Shown here in pieces: positions 33,125 to 42,707 of a stretch of 64,000 bases of DNA. The notes beneath the pieces are model-generated. The model was not told where the DNA came from, ran no database searches, and saw nothing but the letters and a program-made list of their open reading frames with translations. A program made the position numbers and the translations under genes. The DNA lies in contig NZ_JAMZAW010000002.1 in assembly GCF_024158745.1 (NCBI RefSeq), positions 434,001-498,000 of the forward strand. The letters are read 5' to 3'. Every line of letters begins with the position of its first letter. Within the stretch, counting starts at the first letter, position 1. This stretch comes from Paenibacillus tyrphae. Its GTDB lineage: Bacteria > Bacillota > Bacilli > Paenibacillales > NBRC-103111.

Positions 33125-33186
33125 TACCGGCCATTCTGTTACACTTGTCGTCCATGTCCAACTCCATAAAAAAAAGGACGGGGAAT

Positions 33187-34542
33187 ATGTATCTACTAGC
33201 CGCTAAGACGATGATTCCGTTCTTGTTACTCACTGGTCTGGTTGCGAATTCTGAATTAAATTCTCCTCCGATTATCGAAAAGCCGGCGCCGGAGCGAAAA
33301 GTCGCTTCCCTCTTGGGGGGCGGTAATTTCACCAACGAGGCGGCGCATTCGACGAACGACCTGACTTACATGCGCAAATTAAACATAAGCTGGGCACGGC
33401 TTAATCTATACCCTCAGTACTATTACAGCAAACAGACCCCCAAGACCGACTCGATCGAGAAAGTCATGTCGGATATGTACAGCCATAAGATCACACCCAT
33501 GATTTTGTTCGAATATTACGGAAGCTATGAGAAAAAAGGCATTCCCATCGGGGATTATTCGAAATGGTATTCCATTGGACAAGCCTATGCGGAAACGTAC
33601 CGGCCAGGGGGAACGTGGGCTGCTGAACGTGGCATCAAAGATTGGGGAGTTACGGTATTTTCTGCTTTTAACGAACCCGATGTCGAAAGAACCATTCCCT
33701 TTGAGAAATACTATCAGGCTTTAAAAGGATTAGCCGACGGTGTGCATTCCGTCGATCCCAAGCTCAAGGTCATTCCGGGCGGGTTCAGCTCCCAGAACGC
33801 CTTCTCCGACTGGTCCTTGAAAGGCTATGGTCCAGCCATCGCCGAGTTATTGAATAACGGGACCTTGGACGGACTCGACCTGCATACGTACTATGACGAC
33901 AAATACGCTCCGATTCTGGGCACTTACAAGAACTCGGCGCAGAACAATTTTGACCAAATCAAAAAAAGGCTGGGCTTGACCCGGGATATTCATTTTTATT
34001 CGACGGAGTTCAATGTCAAGCAAAGCAAGCCGCCGCACAACGCGCAAACGGAAGAATATTTGGCCAAGCAGTTTTTAACTGCCATTTGGGACAACCTTGG
34101 GGTTGTGAAGAACGACGGCCATACGCCCGCCACTCAATTCGCCATGCCGTGGAGTCTGCTGCAGACCGGCAAAGAAGACAAGCTCTACGGGATGCGGACG
34201 GAGCACGAAGGGAGCGCTTCTCAGATTTCCCGGACGAAGGTGCTGCAGCTGGTGACGGAAGTGACGGCGGACGCCTCGTTTGACTATCTCGATCCGAAGA
34301 AAAAGGGAGAATACATTCTGACGAGCCCCGGCAAGAAAATATGGGTCTGGCAAAACGTGAAAGGCTGGAGCAACCGCACGGGACATTCATATCAAATTGA
34401 TAATATCCCTGACGGAGCCAAAGAACTGGCCGTCTACCGATGGAACGGGTTGAACGAAGTCATTCCTCTTGATGCAAGCAAGCGCACGGTCACGTTGAAC
34501 CATTTGAACCAAGACGAAACGTATATGTTTGTTGCGCGATAA
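33187..34542 (+). CDS. Exported glycoside hydrolase-like protein (clan A TIM barrel)
   Basis: 451 residues, with a signal peptide (MYLLAAKTMIPFLLLTGLVANSE). The TIM barrel carries candidate catalytic glutamates in VFSAFNEPD (acid/base, near residue 165) and FYSTEFNV (nucleophile, near residue 275), as in GH39/GH5-like enzymes. A small C-terminal beta domain ends the protein. The start is set by GGACGGGGAAT before ATG. Placed beside the exopolysaccharide operon it may trim or degrade the polymer, or release cells from the matrix. Family number is not certain. Confidence 0.82.
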   Translation: MYLLAAKTMIPFLLLTGLVANSELNSPPIIEKPAPERKVASLLGGGNFTNEAAHSTNDLTYMRKLNISWARLNLYPQYYYSKQTPKTDSIEKVMSDMYSHKITPMILFEYYGSYEKKGIPIGDYSKWYSIGQAYAETYRPGGTWAAERGIKDWGVTVFSAFNEPDVERTIPFEKYYQALKGLADGVHSVDPKLKVIPGGFSSQNAFSDWSLKGYGPAIAELLNNGTLDGLDLHTYYDDKYAPILGTYKNSAQNNFDQIKKRLGLTRDIHFYSTEFNVKQSKPPHNAQTEEYLAKQFLTAIWDNLGVVKNDGHTPATQFAMPWSLLQTGKEDKLYGMRTEHEGSASQISRTKVLQLVTEVTADASFDYLDPKKKGEYILTSPGKKIWVWQNVKGWSNRTGHSYQIDNIPDGAKELAVYRWNGLNEVIPLDASKRTVTLNHLNQDETYMFVAR

Positions 34543-34555
34543 CCGCTTCATGAAT

Positions 34556-34670
34556 AAGAAAAGCTTCTTATCGAAGCCTATTCGAGGAAGATACATTCGT
34601 GTTTTAGAGGAAGCTTTTCTTGCGATATAGAATTCAATCAGCTCCGCTGATAACTTATCGATTCTATATC
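34556..34670. repeat. Two nested inverted repeats between convergent genes
   Basis: AAGAAAAGCTTC (34556-34567) pairs with 34610-34621 over a 42-base loop, and GATATAGAAT (34624-34633) pairs perfectly with 34661-34670. The second encloses a small ATCAGC-TCC-GCTGAT hairpin (34637-34651). The stretch holds no gene. Confidence 0.6.
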
Positions 34671-34671
34671 T

Positions 34672-34725
34672 AAAAAACAGACGTCCTGAAAATCGCTTTC
34701 ATCATTTCAGAACGTCTGTTTTTTA
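34672..34725. terminator. Bidirectional terminator between convergent polysaccharide genes
   Basis: An AAAAAACAGACGT / ACGTCTGTTTTTT stem with an inner CTGAAA/TTTCAG pair. T-runs are present on both strands. It serves the plus gene ending at 34542 and the minus gene ending at 34733. Confidence 0.85.
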
Positions 34726-34732
34726 CTTTTCC

Positions 34733-36595
34733 TCAATCGCCCAGCTTCCGGCTCAAAATATATTGCACCGAGTCTCCGGCGGGCAAATTGACCTGAAATT
34801 CGGCCCAAGGCGAAGCTTTAACGTTCACCTGCTGAACGGCGTCGCGGTACGTCTCTCCCGGACCGATCCGTTCTCCGTCATATTCGCCTTTCAAGGGCAT
34901 CTTCACCCGGACGCGCACCGATTGCGGCGAATCTTCGAAGTTGACGAAATTGACAAGCAGCTTGTCGGAAGTTGCTCCGGAACCGGGAAGCGGTGCCAAA
35001 TAGCTGGTATCTACCGCACGTACATACACTTTTTTATCATGGGCTTCCGAACGGTTCATGATTTCAAAGCTGAGCGGTTTACCGTGCGTCGCATAAGCCA
35101 AGGCCAACCGTCTGAAAATTTTGACCCTGCTGTCCTGATTGCCGGAAAACGAATAGCTGCGCGTAGCTGCCGGATCGTGTGATTTAAAGTCAAAATCGTG
35201 GCGAAACAGTTCATAGTTCTTATAGAATGCGGCGTGCTGGATAAAAATATCGCTGAAGCCGATATGGGCTCTTAAAATGCGGTCGAAGACAGCCGCTTGT
35301 TTCTGGCTGGCGCCGTAGCCGGGAGGGTCCAAATGGGTGTTGGTCGTTCCGACTTCCGTATTTAACATTTTTTTCGGAAGGCCGTCCTCATCCGAACCTA
35401 GCGTCCGCAGGTTCTCAACAAAGCTTCCTCCTTCGTTATCCGCATAAGACGTCCCGTACGCATGACCGTTCGTAAGATCGGTAAGATCCTCCAGCTCTTT
35501 TCTTTGCAGCGAGTCCCGCTCCCAGCCGAATGGTTCGCCTCCCGTAGACTTGTAAGACCATCCCGGGGAAACAATCTGCAGATGCGGGCTGTAGATCGAC
35601 CGGTGTTCGGACAGCCATTGGGCCACGGCGACATTGACGGCTTTGGAACGCTCAAACAGGCCCGGCTCATTATCCACTTCGTAATATTGGATGTACCGGC
35701 CATATTGCTTGAGAAAGTCCGTCAGCTTCGCTCTGGCGTCAGCCGGTAAGCCTCCGTCCGGATCGAGCGTTATATTTTTGGTGTAAAGATACAGCGCAAC
35801 GGCACCTGTGTTGTACTCCTTTAACGCAGCATAGTAATTTTTCATGTCCGAACAAGAATTTCCGACATTCGAAAAACATCCTGCACGAACGATGTTTCCA
35901 CTATATGCGATGCCTAACCATTTTAGAACATAAGGCAAATGCCGCGTGGCCGCCGTATCGAAGTAATAATCGTTCGAAGCGACCCCGGTCCCCATGTGGA
36001 TATAGCGGCCGTGCACCGGTTCCCCGGAAGGAACTGGCAGCGCTTCCAGTTCCAAATAGTCCCACGACCACGATAAGTGAGGATCTTCTTTATTGGAGCA
36101 ATAGAGACAACGCTCGGCCCCCAGCTTAAGCTCATTCTGCCCCTGCTTCAGCTGTTCCTTGGGAATATACAGCTCATAGAGCTTTTTATACTTATAGGGA
36201 CTATTCTCACCGATTCCGGCAATCTGAATCATACCGGACAACGTCCCGTTCGAGAAAACCGACATTTGAGGCACGGCTTTGGAGGCGGACAGAATCCGGA
36301 CTTTGAAATTTACGCCATGCTCGGGAACTTTGCTTAACGAATAACGAATGGATAAATTGCGTGTGATCGAGGCGTCCAGCCCTGCAGGGAAATCGCTCCA
36401 TACCGCTTGTGATGTTCCTTGTTTCACTTGGTACTGGAGCTTATCCGCGGTTGGGTTGGCGGCGAACTCCTGCTTCGAGTCGTCTTCCACCCCGATTCTC
36501 CAAATGCGGGGGTCTTGCTCGGGCGGTTGCAGCGCAAATCCGGACAGTATCAGCAATCCTGCAAGGATAAACATGATGCCTGCTTTTTTTAACAT
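34733..36595 (-). CDS. Secreted glycosidase-like protein, short paralogue
   Basis: 620 residues. A signal peptide (~1-22) is followed by an N-terminal beta-sandwich (~28-190; WRIGVEDDSKQEF recalls the starts of polysaccharide-lyase and mannanase accessory domains), then a TIM-barrel core. The core has YYEVDNEPGLF (candidate acid/base Glu) and KMLNTEVGTT (candidate nucleophile). The C-terminal beta domain ends in SVQYILSRKLGD. It is homologous to residues 1-630 of the protein at 38580, sharing ERCLYCSNxEDP, WLGIAYSGNxVR, NVGNSCSDM and LTDLTNGHAYGTSYADN. A pair of Cys motifs may form disulphides. The substrate is unknown. Confidence 0.8.
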   Translation of the reverse strand: MLKKAGIMFILAGLLILSGFALQPPEQDPRIWRIGVEDDSKQEFAANPTADKLQYQVKQGTSQAVWSDFPAGLDASITRNLSIRYSLSKVPEHGVNFKVRILSASKAVPQMSVFSNGTLSGMIQIAGIGENSPYKYKKLYELYIPKEQLKQGQNELKLGAERCLYCSNKEDPHLSWSWDYLELEALPVPSGEPVHGRYIHMGTGVASNDYYFDTAATRHLPYVLKWLGIAYSGNIVRAGCFSNVGNSCSDMKNYYAALKEYNTGAVALYLYTKNITLDPDGGLPADARAKLTDFLKQYGRYIQYYEVDNEPGLFERSKAVNVAVAQWLSEHRSIYSPHLQIVSPGWSYKSTGGEPFGWERDSLQRKELEDLTDLTNGHAYGTSYADNEGGSFVENLRTLGSDEDGLPKKMLNTEVGTTNTHLDPPGYGASQKQAAVFDRILRAHIGFSDIFIQHAAFYKNYELFRHDFDFKSHDPAATRSYSFSGNQDSRVKIFRRLALAYATHGKPLSFEIMNRSEAHDKKVYVRAVDTSYLAPLPGSGATSDKLLVNFVNFEDSPQSVRVRVKMPLKGEYDGERIGPGETYRDAVQQVNVKASPWAEFQVNLPAGDSVQYILSRKLGD

Positions 36596-36624
36596 GTATC
36601 CCTCCGTACTGGTCCAAATTCGGT

Positions 36625-37059
36625 TTATAACTGAATATCAATATGCGCCGAGCCCATCGGGACTTCGAAGAGATGGTAGCTCTCACGAACCTTCCGGCAG
36701 TCCGCCACATGCTTGATCAGCCATCTCCATGCGGATTCGGTCTCGGGCTCCAGATGAAGCTCCACATTATAGACAAGCTCCGAATCGTTCATCCGGTTCA
36801 CGCCATACACCCGGCCTTCCAAAGCAATCACGTGATCCGATGTCGAAAGCTCAATTCCGATCACCAGCTCCGTTTGCAGAGGCAGCAGCAAGGTCGAAGC
36901 GAACGAAATTCGGTGTTCCTCCATCACAATAATACGAATAGGAGCAAACTTTGTTATAACCGGCGTGCGGTTCAATTGTTTAATGGTCATTAAAGCGTGG
37001 CCTGCAAATGACGGATCCATTTCAATAGCCGGATCGGCAAGTTCATAATTGGTGATCAA
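36625..37059 (-). CDS. Small protein, possibly PilZ-like, under operator control
   Basis: 144 residues with no signal. The middle part (APIRIIVMEEHRISFASTLLLPLQTELVIGIELS...VIALEGRVYGVNR) has the spacing of a degenerate PilZ beta-barrel, but the RxxxR and DxSxxG c-di-GMP motifs are not seen. I do not claim a function. Its promoter (TTGACA on the minus strand at 37159-37164) has operator site 10 inside the spacer, placing it in the same regulon as the exopolysaccharide operon. It lies 30 bases upstream of the glycosidase-like gene at 34733-36595. Confidence 0.72.
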   Translation of the reverse strand: MITNYELADPAIEMDPSFAGHALMTIKQLNRTPVITKFAPIRIIVMEEHRISFASTLLLPLQTELVIGIELSTSDHVIALEGRVYGVNRMNDSELVYNVELHLEPETESAWRWLIKHVADCRKVRESYHLFEVPMGSAHIDIQL

Positions 37060-37141
37060 TTTGAGCCCTCCTCTGCTTCTTCGTGTTCACTGATACAATT
37101 CGGACGAAATTCCAAGGTAATGTTTATATAATTAAATTTAT

Positions 37142-37164
37142 GTTACAATATGTATCGTTGTCAA
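37142..37164 (-). promoter_or_regulatory. Promoter of the 36625-37059 gene with operator site 10
   Basis: On the minus strand TTGACA (37159-37164) is followed by a spacer that holds GTTAC-AATAT-GTATC (37142-37156), then ATAAAT as a weak -10. Binding at the palindrome would block polymerase directly. Confidence 0.65.
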
Positions 37165-37213
37165 GTTGATATTAAGAAAAGCCGCCGAAGAGTTTTTCCG
37201 GCAGCTCATCACC

Positions 37214-38416
37214 TCACAACGTTTGCACGACTTTCCATGTTTGTCCCCAATCCGTCGAAATTTGCAATTGATTGTTCAGCGAACGAAGCAACAGATTTCC
37301 CAGCACTACTTTCGAGGAGTAATTGGATCGGCCGATTGCCGTCCCCAGTCGTAATTGCGATATCTCCAGCATGGTTAAGCCGGTGTCGATGGACGGATAA
37401 TTTAAGAACGAAGCATGGCTCATCTCCGTTCCCAGCTCATAGATGGAAAATGCACTGTACTCTCCTTCAATAACAATCGGAGGCCCGGAATGCTTCCCGC
37501 GGATCGTGTTATTTTCGAATGTAATTTGACTGGACTGCGCTCTTTGCTGTTTCAAGATCCCAAGCGCATCCGTGTCCGTATTGGCAAGAAACGAGCTGCC
37601 TCTGACCGCCATATTCGTTTTATCGAAGGCACGCAATGCCCACACATGTTTGTAGCCCTCAAAATCGATTCCATCGAAGATGATGTTACCTGTCCCGCCG
37701 ATGGTGCCGGTGACCAGATCTTTGCCTATAATCACGATTCCCAAGCTGTCGTCAGGCGCGGTCAACCCGAAGCCGGCCGATAATTGTCCCCCCCAAAAGT
37801 GGAACCCGCCCGAAGCCGGAGAAATATGGACTGCCGCTTTCGTTCCGCCTAACCAGCAGTTGTAGAATTGAAGATCGTTGCCGCTTTGAAAGCCCGATCT
37901 CAGGTTCAACGCAACGGTATTCCAGTTATACTGTGCCCGCAGATTGAAAAAGACCGAGCCAAAACAGTTGTTGATTAAATCAAAGGCAATGGGAAATCCG
38001 TCCGATTGTACGTTGCGCACCTCAAATTGGCGGATCCCGTTTAATTTCACGCCGGCGGTTACCCCTTGCGGCTGCTTCACAGGCCCCAGAAAATAAATAT
38101 CCCGGAGAAAGCCTCCCAAACTTTGGTTATTCATATTGGCTCCGGGTCCGATCAGAATACAGTCATAATCGTTACTTAACGTTTTAATGACGGTATTGGT
38201 CCCTCCGGCTCCGTAGATCATGACGTTGCTTCCCTTTGCGATCAGCGGCCCCGAGGTCTGATAAGTTCCCGGAGGAATATAGCAAGGAACTTTGCGCTGA
38301 ATCGCTGAGGCGAACGCCGCATTCAACGCGTTGGTCGAATCGTATTTTGCCACTTCTTCAATTGGAATCGCGCCACAGTCTCTTGCGTTCACGATCATTG
38401 TTTTTAGATCACCCAC
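37214..38416 (-). CDS. Right-handed beta-helix protein (pectate-lyase-3-like)
   Basis: 400 residues with no obvious signal peptide. The N-terminus VNARDCGAIPIEEVAKYDSTNALNAAFASAIQRKVPCYIPPGTYQTSGPL is the standard opening of pectate-lyase-3/GH28-related beta helices, and beta-rungs rich in Asn and Gly follow (GTGNIIFDGIDFEGY). It starts with GTG after GGAGC; an ATG six codons later is possible. Such proteins cut or bind polysaccharide, including on phage tailspikes, but neighbours here are matrix genes. The lack of a visible signal peptide is odd for a matrix enzyme. Confidence 0.78.
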   Translation of the reverse strand: MGDLKTMIVNARDCGAIPIEEVAKYDSTNALNAAFASAIQRKVPCYIPPGTYQTSGPLIAKGSNVMIYGAGGTNTVIKTLSNDYDCILIGPGANMNNQSLGGFLRDIYFLGPVKQPQGVTAGVKLNGIRQFEVRNVQSDGFPIAFDLINNCFGSVFFNLRAQYNWNTVALNLRSGFQSGNDLQFYNCWLGGTKAAVHISPASGGFHFWGGQLSAGFGLTAPDDSLGIVIIGKDLVTGTIGGTGNIIFDGIDFEGYKHVWALRAFDKTNMAVRGSSFLANTDTDALGILKQQRAQSSQITFENNTIRGKHSGPPIVIEGEYSAFSIYELGTEMSHASFLNYPSIDTGLTMLEISQLRLGTAIGRSNYSSKVVLGNLLLRSLNNQLQISTDWGQTWKVVQTL

Positions 38417-38579
38417 CGTCTGCTCCGCTCCTTATTTTTTATTTTCATTCCCGTCTATAGTATTCTTTCCGCGGACTTTTGGCTTGGACGATGCACTAGA
38501 CCAGGCCGTCAAATCCAATGACAAAAAAGAGCTGATCCCAAGTCTTTGCAGACCTTGAGGAACAGCCCCTGAAGGGTGG

Positions 38580-41500
38580 TTATTTATAAACATTGAACTC
38601 ATGGATAGACCAGAACACGCCGGCTTGCCCGGTTTGAACGATTCTCACATATCTCGCGGTTTGCGGCGGGAAGTGAACGGTCGTCATGATGCTGCCCGCA
38701 CCGGAGGCTATAGGCGCCCCCCATCGTTCTCCGTCATTGGACACGTATACCTCGTAGCCTCTGGGGAAGTCAAGCACCGAGTTCCCGGCATCCAACACGA
38801 TTCTGGAAAATGTTTTCCGGGCTCCCATATCCACTTGAAAACTTTCGCCGCCCGCCTGACGCGCTCCCGTATCCCAACGGGTGAACATCTTATTGTCGAT
38901 CGCAAAAGGATGATTCGCGCCGGTTCCCGAGCTCTTCCAGCCTTCCTTATCCAGCGAATCGCAAAATACGTAAAGATCGTCGACGCTCCACGGACTTCCG
39001 CCCGTATTGACGATTTTGATGTACCTGGCCTTTTGCTGAGGCATCGTTATGGTCGTGATCGGGCCGCCTGTGCCCGATTGAACAGGATTCCCCCAAGCCG
39101 CACCATCCGTTGAGACGTACAAGCTGTAATGTTGCGGGTAAGCATTCGGCCCGCGGGAAGCGTCCAGCACGATTCGGTCAAACTTTTGCGGCTCTCCCAT
39201 GTCCGCCACAATCGTTTGGGCCCCGGCGAATTTCAGGCTGTCGCTTTGCTCATGGAAGCCGGCCAACGCTTCTCGTCCCGCATTAACCCCTGAGATGGTC
39301 CAGCCCGTTCGGTCCAGCGAACTGCTGTACACATTCAATTCGTGTACGGACCAGAACGTAGGACCTTTGCCGGTTTGGACGACTTTCAGGTACCTGGCCG
39401 TCTGTGGATAAGGAAGCCCCATCGTTGTCGTAACGCTTCCCGTCCCTTGGGATACGGGCTCCCCCCAATTCCTTCCATCGCTCGAAACATACATTTCGTA
39501 TTGGCGCGGATAATCATGAGGCGAAGCTTCGGTGTCCAGCATCACTTTATCGAACGTTCGATTCGACTGCATATCGATAATAAAGTATTGTCCCTCTTTC
39601 TGAGGCGCTCCCGTATCAAACCGCGTCGCGGGCGAGCCGTCCAGCATCTCCTGTCCGCCTGGCTTCCCAGTCGAAGCCGTAACCGTCCAACCGCTTCGGT
39701 CCAAAGCCACCGAAGACGAAGGAATGATTTCCATGGGCCTGGAGCGTCCGCCGGCGCCGTTCGTTCCGACAGCTTGAAGGGCATAATAATACACGGTATC
39801 GTTTTTCACCGTGATATCCTTGAATGAATTCGCAGTCAGCCGGGCTGCGACAGCTTCGTAAGGTCCTTCCGGGGCCGTCGACCGAAGCACGTTGTAAGAA
39901 ACGGCCCCTTCCGATTCCAGCCAAGTCAGCTCAACGCTTTTGTAGCCGACCGCTTGGTTTAAAATCACGGGAGCTTCGGGAAGCGAGCTTCCTTTTTCCT
40001 CCAAAATATACTGTACCGATTCGCCGGGGTCCAAATGGACCGACAAGCTTAAGGCGGGGTTCGCGGCTAGGCCGGTAACATAAGTTCTGGCGGCTTCATA
40101 TGTATCTCCGGCGCCGATGCGGTCGCCCTCGTATACGGCTTGACTGGGCATCACAATTCGCGCGCCGACGGTCTGCGGCGACGATTCGAAGTTTACGAAA
40201 TTCAATAATATTTTGTTTGAGGTTGCGCCGCTTCCGGGGAGTGGCTTTAACGTCAACGTATCCACTGCCCTGACATACACTTTTTTTCCTTTGAGCGACT
40301 CGCGGTTGTTGAGCGTATAGGACAGCGGCTTTCCGTGCGTAGCGTAGGCGAGCGCGATTCTCCGCATCGTTTTCACACGGGAATCCTGCCCCTCGTCAAC
40401 GTAAAAAATTTCCGTCTTCGCGGGGTTATGTATCTTCATGCTTGAAAAGTCCGTTTTGAACAAGGAGTAGTCCTGGAAAAACGCCGCATGCTGCGTGAAA
40501 TAGTCGGCGAATCCGACGTGAGCTCTGGCATTACGGTCAAACACGGCCGCTTTGCTGGCCGCTCCTTCTCCGACCACGGGGTCGGTCAAATCGTCCTTCG
40601 TGCCAAATTCGGTAGCGAACATCGGCTTCGCAAGGCCGCTGGCCCCGACGCCGACCGATTTGATATTTTCCACGAGACTGCCGCCCATGTTATTGGCATA
40701 CGAGGTCCCGTAGGCATGGCCGTTTGTTAAATCCGTCAAGTCTTCGACGGCTTTTCTTTGCTTCGGGTCCCGCTCCCATCCGGCAGGAATGCCGCGTTTA
40801 TCGTCGTAGGCCCATCCGGGAGACACGATTTTCAGATGCGGGGCGAGTGCGGCGCGATGATTCTTGAGCCACCGGGCAACCGCGATATCGACATCTCTGG
40901 AGCGGTTAAACAATCCCGGCTCGTTGTCGACCTCGTAGAACTGAATTTTCGAGCCGTAGCTTTTGAGATAGTCGGACAGGACGTTTTGCGCCTCCATCGG
41001 AAGACTGCCGTCCGGATTGAGCGTAATATTGCCGGTATAGAGATGAAGCGCAATCGCCCCGGTATTCAACTGGCGGAGCTTGTCCAAGTAGTCGGACATG
41101 GCCGAACAGGAATTGCCGACGTTCGAGGCGCATACCGTTCGAACGTAGTTGCCGCTATAAGCGATTCCCAGCCATTTGAGAATATAAGGCAGGTGATTGA
41201 CCGCGCCCTGATCGTAATAGGCCTGATTATTTTTCACATTCGTGCCGAGGTGAACGTACGAGCCATGAATCGGCTCCCCAGCCGGCGCCTCCAGAGCTTC
41301 CAGTTTCATGTAATCCCATACCCACCACAAATAAGGATCTTCGTTGGCCGAGCAGTACAGACACCGGCTGGCCTCCAAGGTAATCGTATTGTTCCCGGGC
41401 TGAAGCATCTCCTTCGGGATATACAATTCATAGACTTTACTGTAGGAGACGGCGCTCGTCGTCCCTCCTACCCCTGCAATTTGAATCATTCCGGCAAACA

Positions 41501-41876
41501 TTTGATTGGAGTAAACAGCCAACTGCGGAACATATTTATGGGCATCCAAAATTTTAACGGAAAATTTAACACCGTTGGGAGGAATTTGGGCCAGTGGATA
41601 GGCCAGCGTCATGACGGGGTTTTGGCTGCGGTTCAAACCTTTCGGTATGGCGCTCCAATCCGTTCTGCTTCGCCAATCTTCCGGAACCGGAACTTCCTTG
41701 GCGCTGCCCGCTTGATAGCCGACAAATTCGGCGCTGGATTGATCCGCCTTTCCAATCATCCATAAGACCGGGTCAGCCGCACGGGCGACACTGATACCGC
41801 TTTCACGGGGCCCGAGGTACCAGAAAAACAGTGCAACAAACAACAGGATCGGGAGTTTAATACGGTAAAAGTCCAC
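38580..41876 (-). CDS. Large secreted glycosidase-like protein with Fn3 and three F5/8-type-C domains
   Basis: 1098 residues. Signal peptide (1-~33), N-terminal beta-sandwich (~35-190), TIM barrel (~195-520) with IQFYEVDNEPGLF and MFATEFGTK glutamates, and a C-terminal beta domain, all paralogous to the 620-residue protein at 34733. Beyond ~650 it adds a fibronectin-III repeat (SVELTWLESEGAVSYNVLRS) and three F5/8-type-C (CBM32-like) sandwiches at about 745-870, 870-975 and 980-1098, each with a DRSGW/DRTGW/DKEGW start and a TARYLKVVQTG-type end. The appended domains should fix it to a polysaccharide surface. Substrate unknown. Confidence 0.85.
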   Translation of the reverse strand: MDFYRIKLPILLFVALFFWYLGPRESGISVARAADPVLWMIGKADQSSAEFVGYQAGSAKEVPVPEDWRSRTDWSAIPKGLNRSQNPVMTLAYPLAQIPPNGVKFSVKILDAHKYVPQLAVYSNQMFAGMIQIAGVGGTTSAVSYSKVYELYIPKEMLQPGNNTITLEASRCLYCSANEDPYLWWVWDYMKLEALEAPAGEPIHGSYVHLGTNVKNNQAYYDQGAVNHLPYILKWLGIAYSGNYVRTVCASNVGNSCSAMSDYLDKLRQLNTGAIALHLYTGNITLNPDGSLPMEAQNVLSDYLKSYGSKIQFYEVDNEPGLFNRSRDVDIAVARWLKNHRAALAPHLKIVSPGWAYDDKRGIPAGWERDPKQRKAVEDLTDLTNGHAYGTSYANNMGGSLVENIKSVGVGASGLAKPMFATEFGTKDDLTDPVVGEGAASKAAVFDRNARAHVGFADYFTQHAAFFQDYSLFKTDFSSMKIHNPAKTEIFYVDEGQDSRVKTMRRIALAYATHGKPLSYTLNNRESLKGKKVYVRAVDTLTLKPLPGSGATSNKILLNFVNFESSPQTVGARIVMPSQAVYEGDRIGAGDTYEAARTYVTGLAANPALSLSVHLDPGESVQYILEEKGSSLPEAPVILNQAVGYKSVELTWLESEGAVSYNVLRSTAPEGPYEAVAARLTANSFKDITVKNDTVYYYALQAVGTNGAGGRSRPMEIIPSSSVALDRSGWTVTASTGKPGGQEMLDGSPATRFDTGAPQKEGQYFIIDMQSNRTFDKVMLDTEASPHDYPRQYEMYVSSDGRNWGEPVSQGTGSVTTTMGLPYPQTARYLKVVQTGKGPTFWSVHELNVYSSSLDRTGWTISGVNAGREALAGFHEQSDSLKFAGAQTIVADMGEPQKFDRIVLDASRGPNAYPQHYSLYVSTDGAAWGNPVQSGTGGPITTITMPQQKARYIKIVNTGGSPWSVDDLYVFCDSLDKEGWKSSGTGANHPFAIDNKMFTRWDTGARQAGGESFQVDMGARKTFSRIVLDAGNSVLDFPRGYEVYVSNDGERWGAPIASGAGSIMTTVHFPPQTARYVRIVQTGQAGVFWSIHEFNVYK

Positions 41877-42051
41877 CCCAAATTACCTCATTCCGATGTC
41901 ATATTTTGTCGGTTTTCGCCTCCAATGGTTTCCATTTTACCATGTAGCTGGCAGCTGACGACATCCGACAAAATGCATAGGAACGAGCTGCGAATGCATG
42001 ACTTTACTCCTATCCGATTGTTTACAAAATGCGGCTTGCAGCATATAAACG

Positions 42052-42097
42052 TCGATAAAAAAAATCCTCAGATTCTCCAAGTCCGGAAAATCCGAGG
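42052..42097 (-). terminator. Terminator of the acyltransferase gene
   Basis: A 9-bp stem with one mismatch (CCTCAGATT / AATCCGAGG), followed on the minus strand by eight T. It is just past the stop at 42104. Confidence 0.8.
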
Positions 42098-42103
42098 AAG
42101 GGA

Positions 42104-42664
42104 TTACAAATGCCAATCGACATCGGTCTTAATGACTTTCGCCGGTACGCCGGCTACAAGCGAGCGCGGAGGCACATCGTGAGCGACAACGGAACCGGCG
42201 GCTACAATCGCGCCGTCTCCGATCGTAACGCCTTTCAAGATCGTGGCTTTGCAGCCGATCCATACATGATCGCCGATGATGACCGGCTTCGTATTCGGTC
42301 GCCCGTCCATAATCGTATGGTAATCCGTGTCCATGATCGACACATCCCAGGAGATGGCGCAATGACTGCCGACACGGATATGTTGCTTGCACATGAATTC
42401 GGTTCTCCGGTTGATAAACGTTTTGTCGCCAATTTCAACCGTCGCTCCGGGAGCGTCCAGATAAAAGCCGACCCCCGCATGCAGCAGCACATGATTGCCT
42501 ATGACGAGATTCGTATTTTTTAATTCCGAGCGGTGCACCTTTCCGCATACCCTGAACATTTTCCCGCATTTTTGCACATGTCTGCGAAACAATAATCCTA
42601 GAAAAAGTCTGTAGGCATATCGTACATACTCGTAAAATGCCCGTTTTTGCTTGACATTCCCCAT
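42104..42664 (-). CDS. Hexapeptide-repeat acyltransferase (WcaF/NodL type)
   Basis: 186 residues. A left-handed beta helix of hexapeptides ([12 protein letters not shown]..., [52 protein letters not shown]) is typical of O-acetyltransferases acting on sugars. A basic, aromatic N-terminal helix ([22 protein letters not shown]) may touch the membrane. Operator site 11 lies 44 bases upstream, so it is probably in the exopolysaccharide regulon and could acetylate the polymer or its precursor. It would oppose the SGNH enzyme if that is a deacetylase; that is inference. Confidence 0.88.
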   Translation of the reverse strand: MGNVKQKRAFYEYVRYAYRLFLGLLFRRHVQKCGKMFRVCGKVHRSELKNTNLVIGNHVLLHAGVGFYLDAPGATVEIGDKTFINRRTEFMCKQHIRVGSHCAISWDVSIMDTDYHTIMDGRPNTKPVIIGDHVWIGCKATILKGVTIGDGAIVAAGSVVAHDVPPRSLVAGVPAKVIKTDVDWHL

Positions 42665-42707
42665 CGAATCAGTTCCCCGTGTTATAAAATTTGTTTTGCT
42701 GCAGAAT

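Noticed and set aside
37214-38416. Phage tailspike gene
   Set aside because: The beta-helix fold alone would allow it, but no phage genes are near and neighbours are matrix genes.
40758-41765. 335-codon plus-strand ORF opposite the large glycosidase
   Set aside because: Antisense to a gene with clear domains; no start signal.
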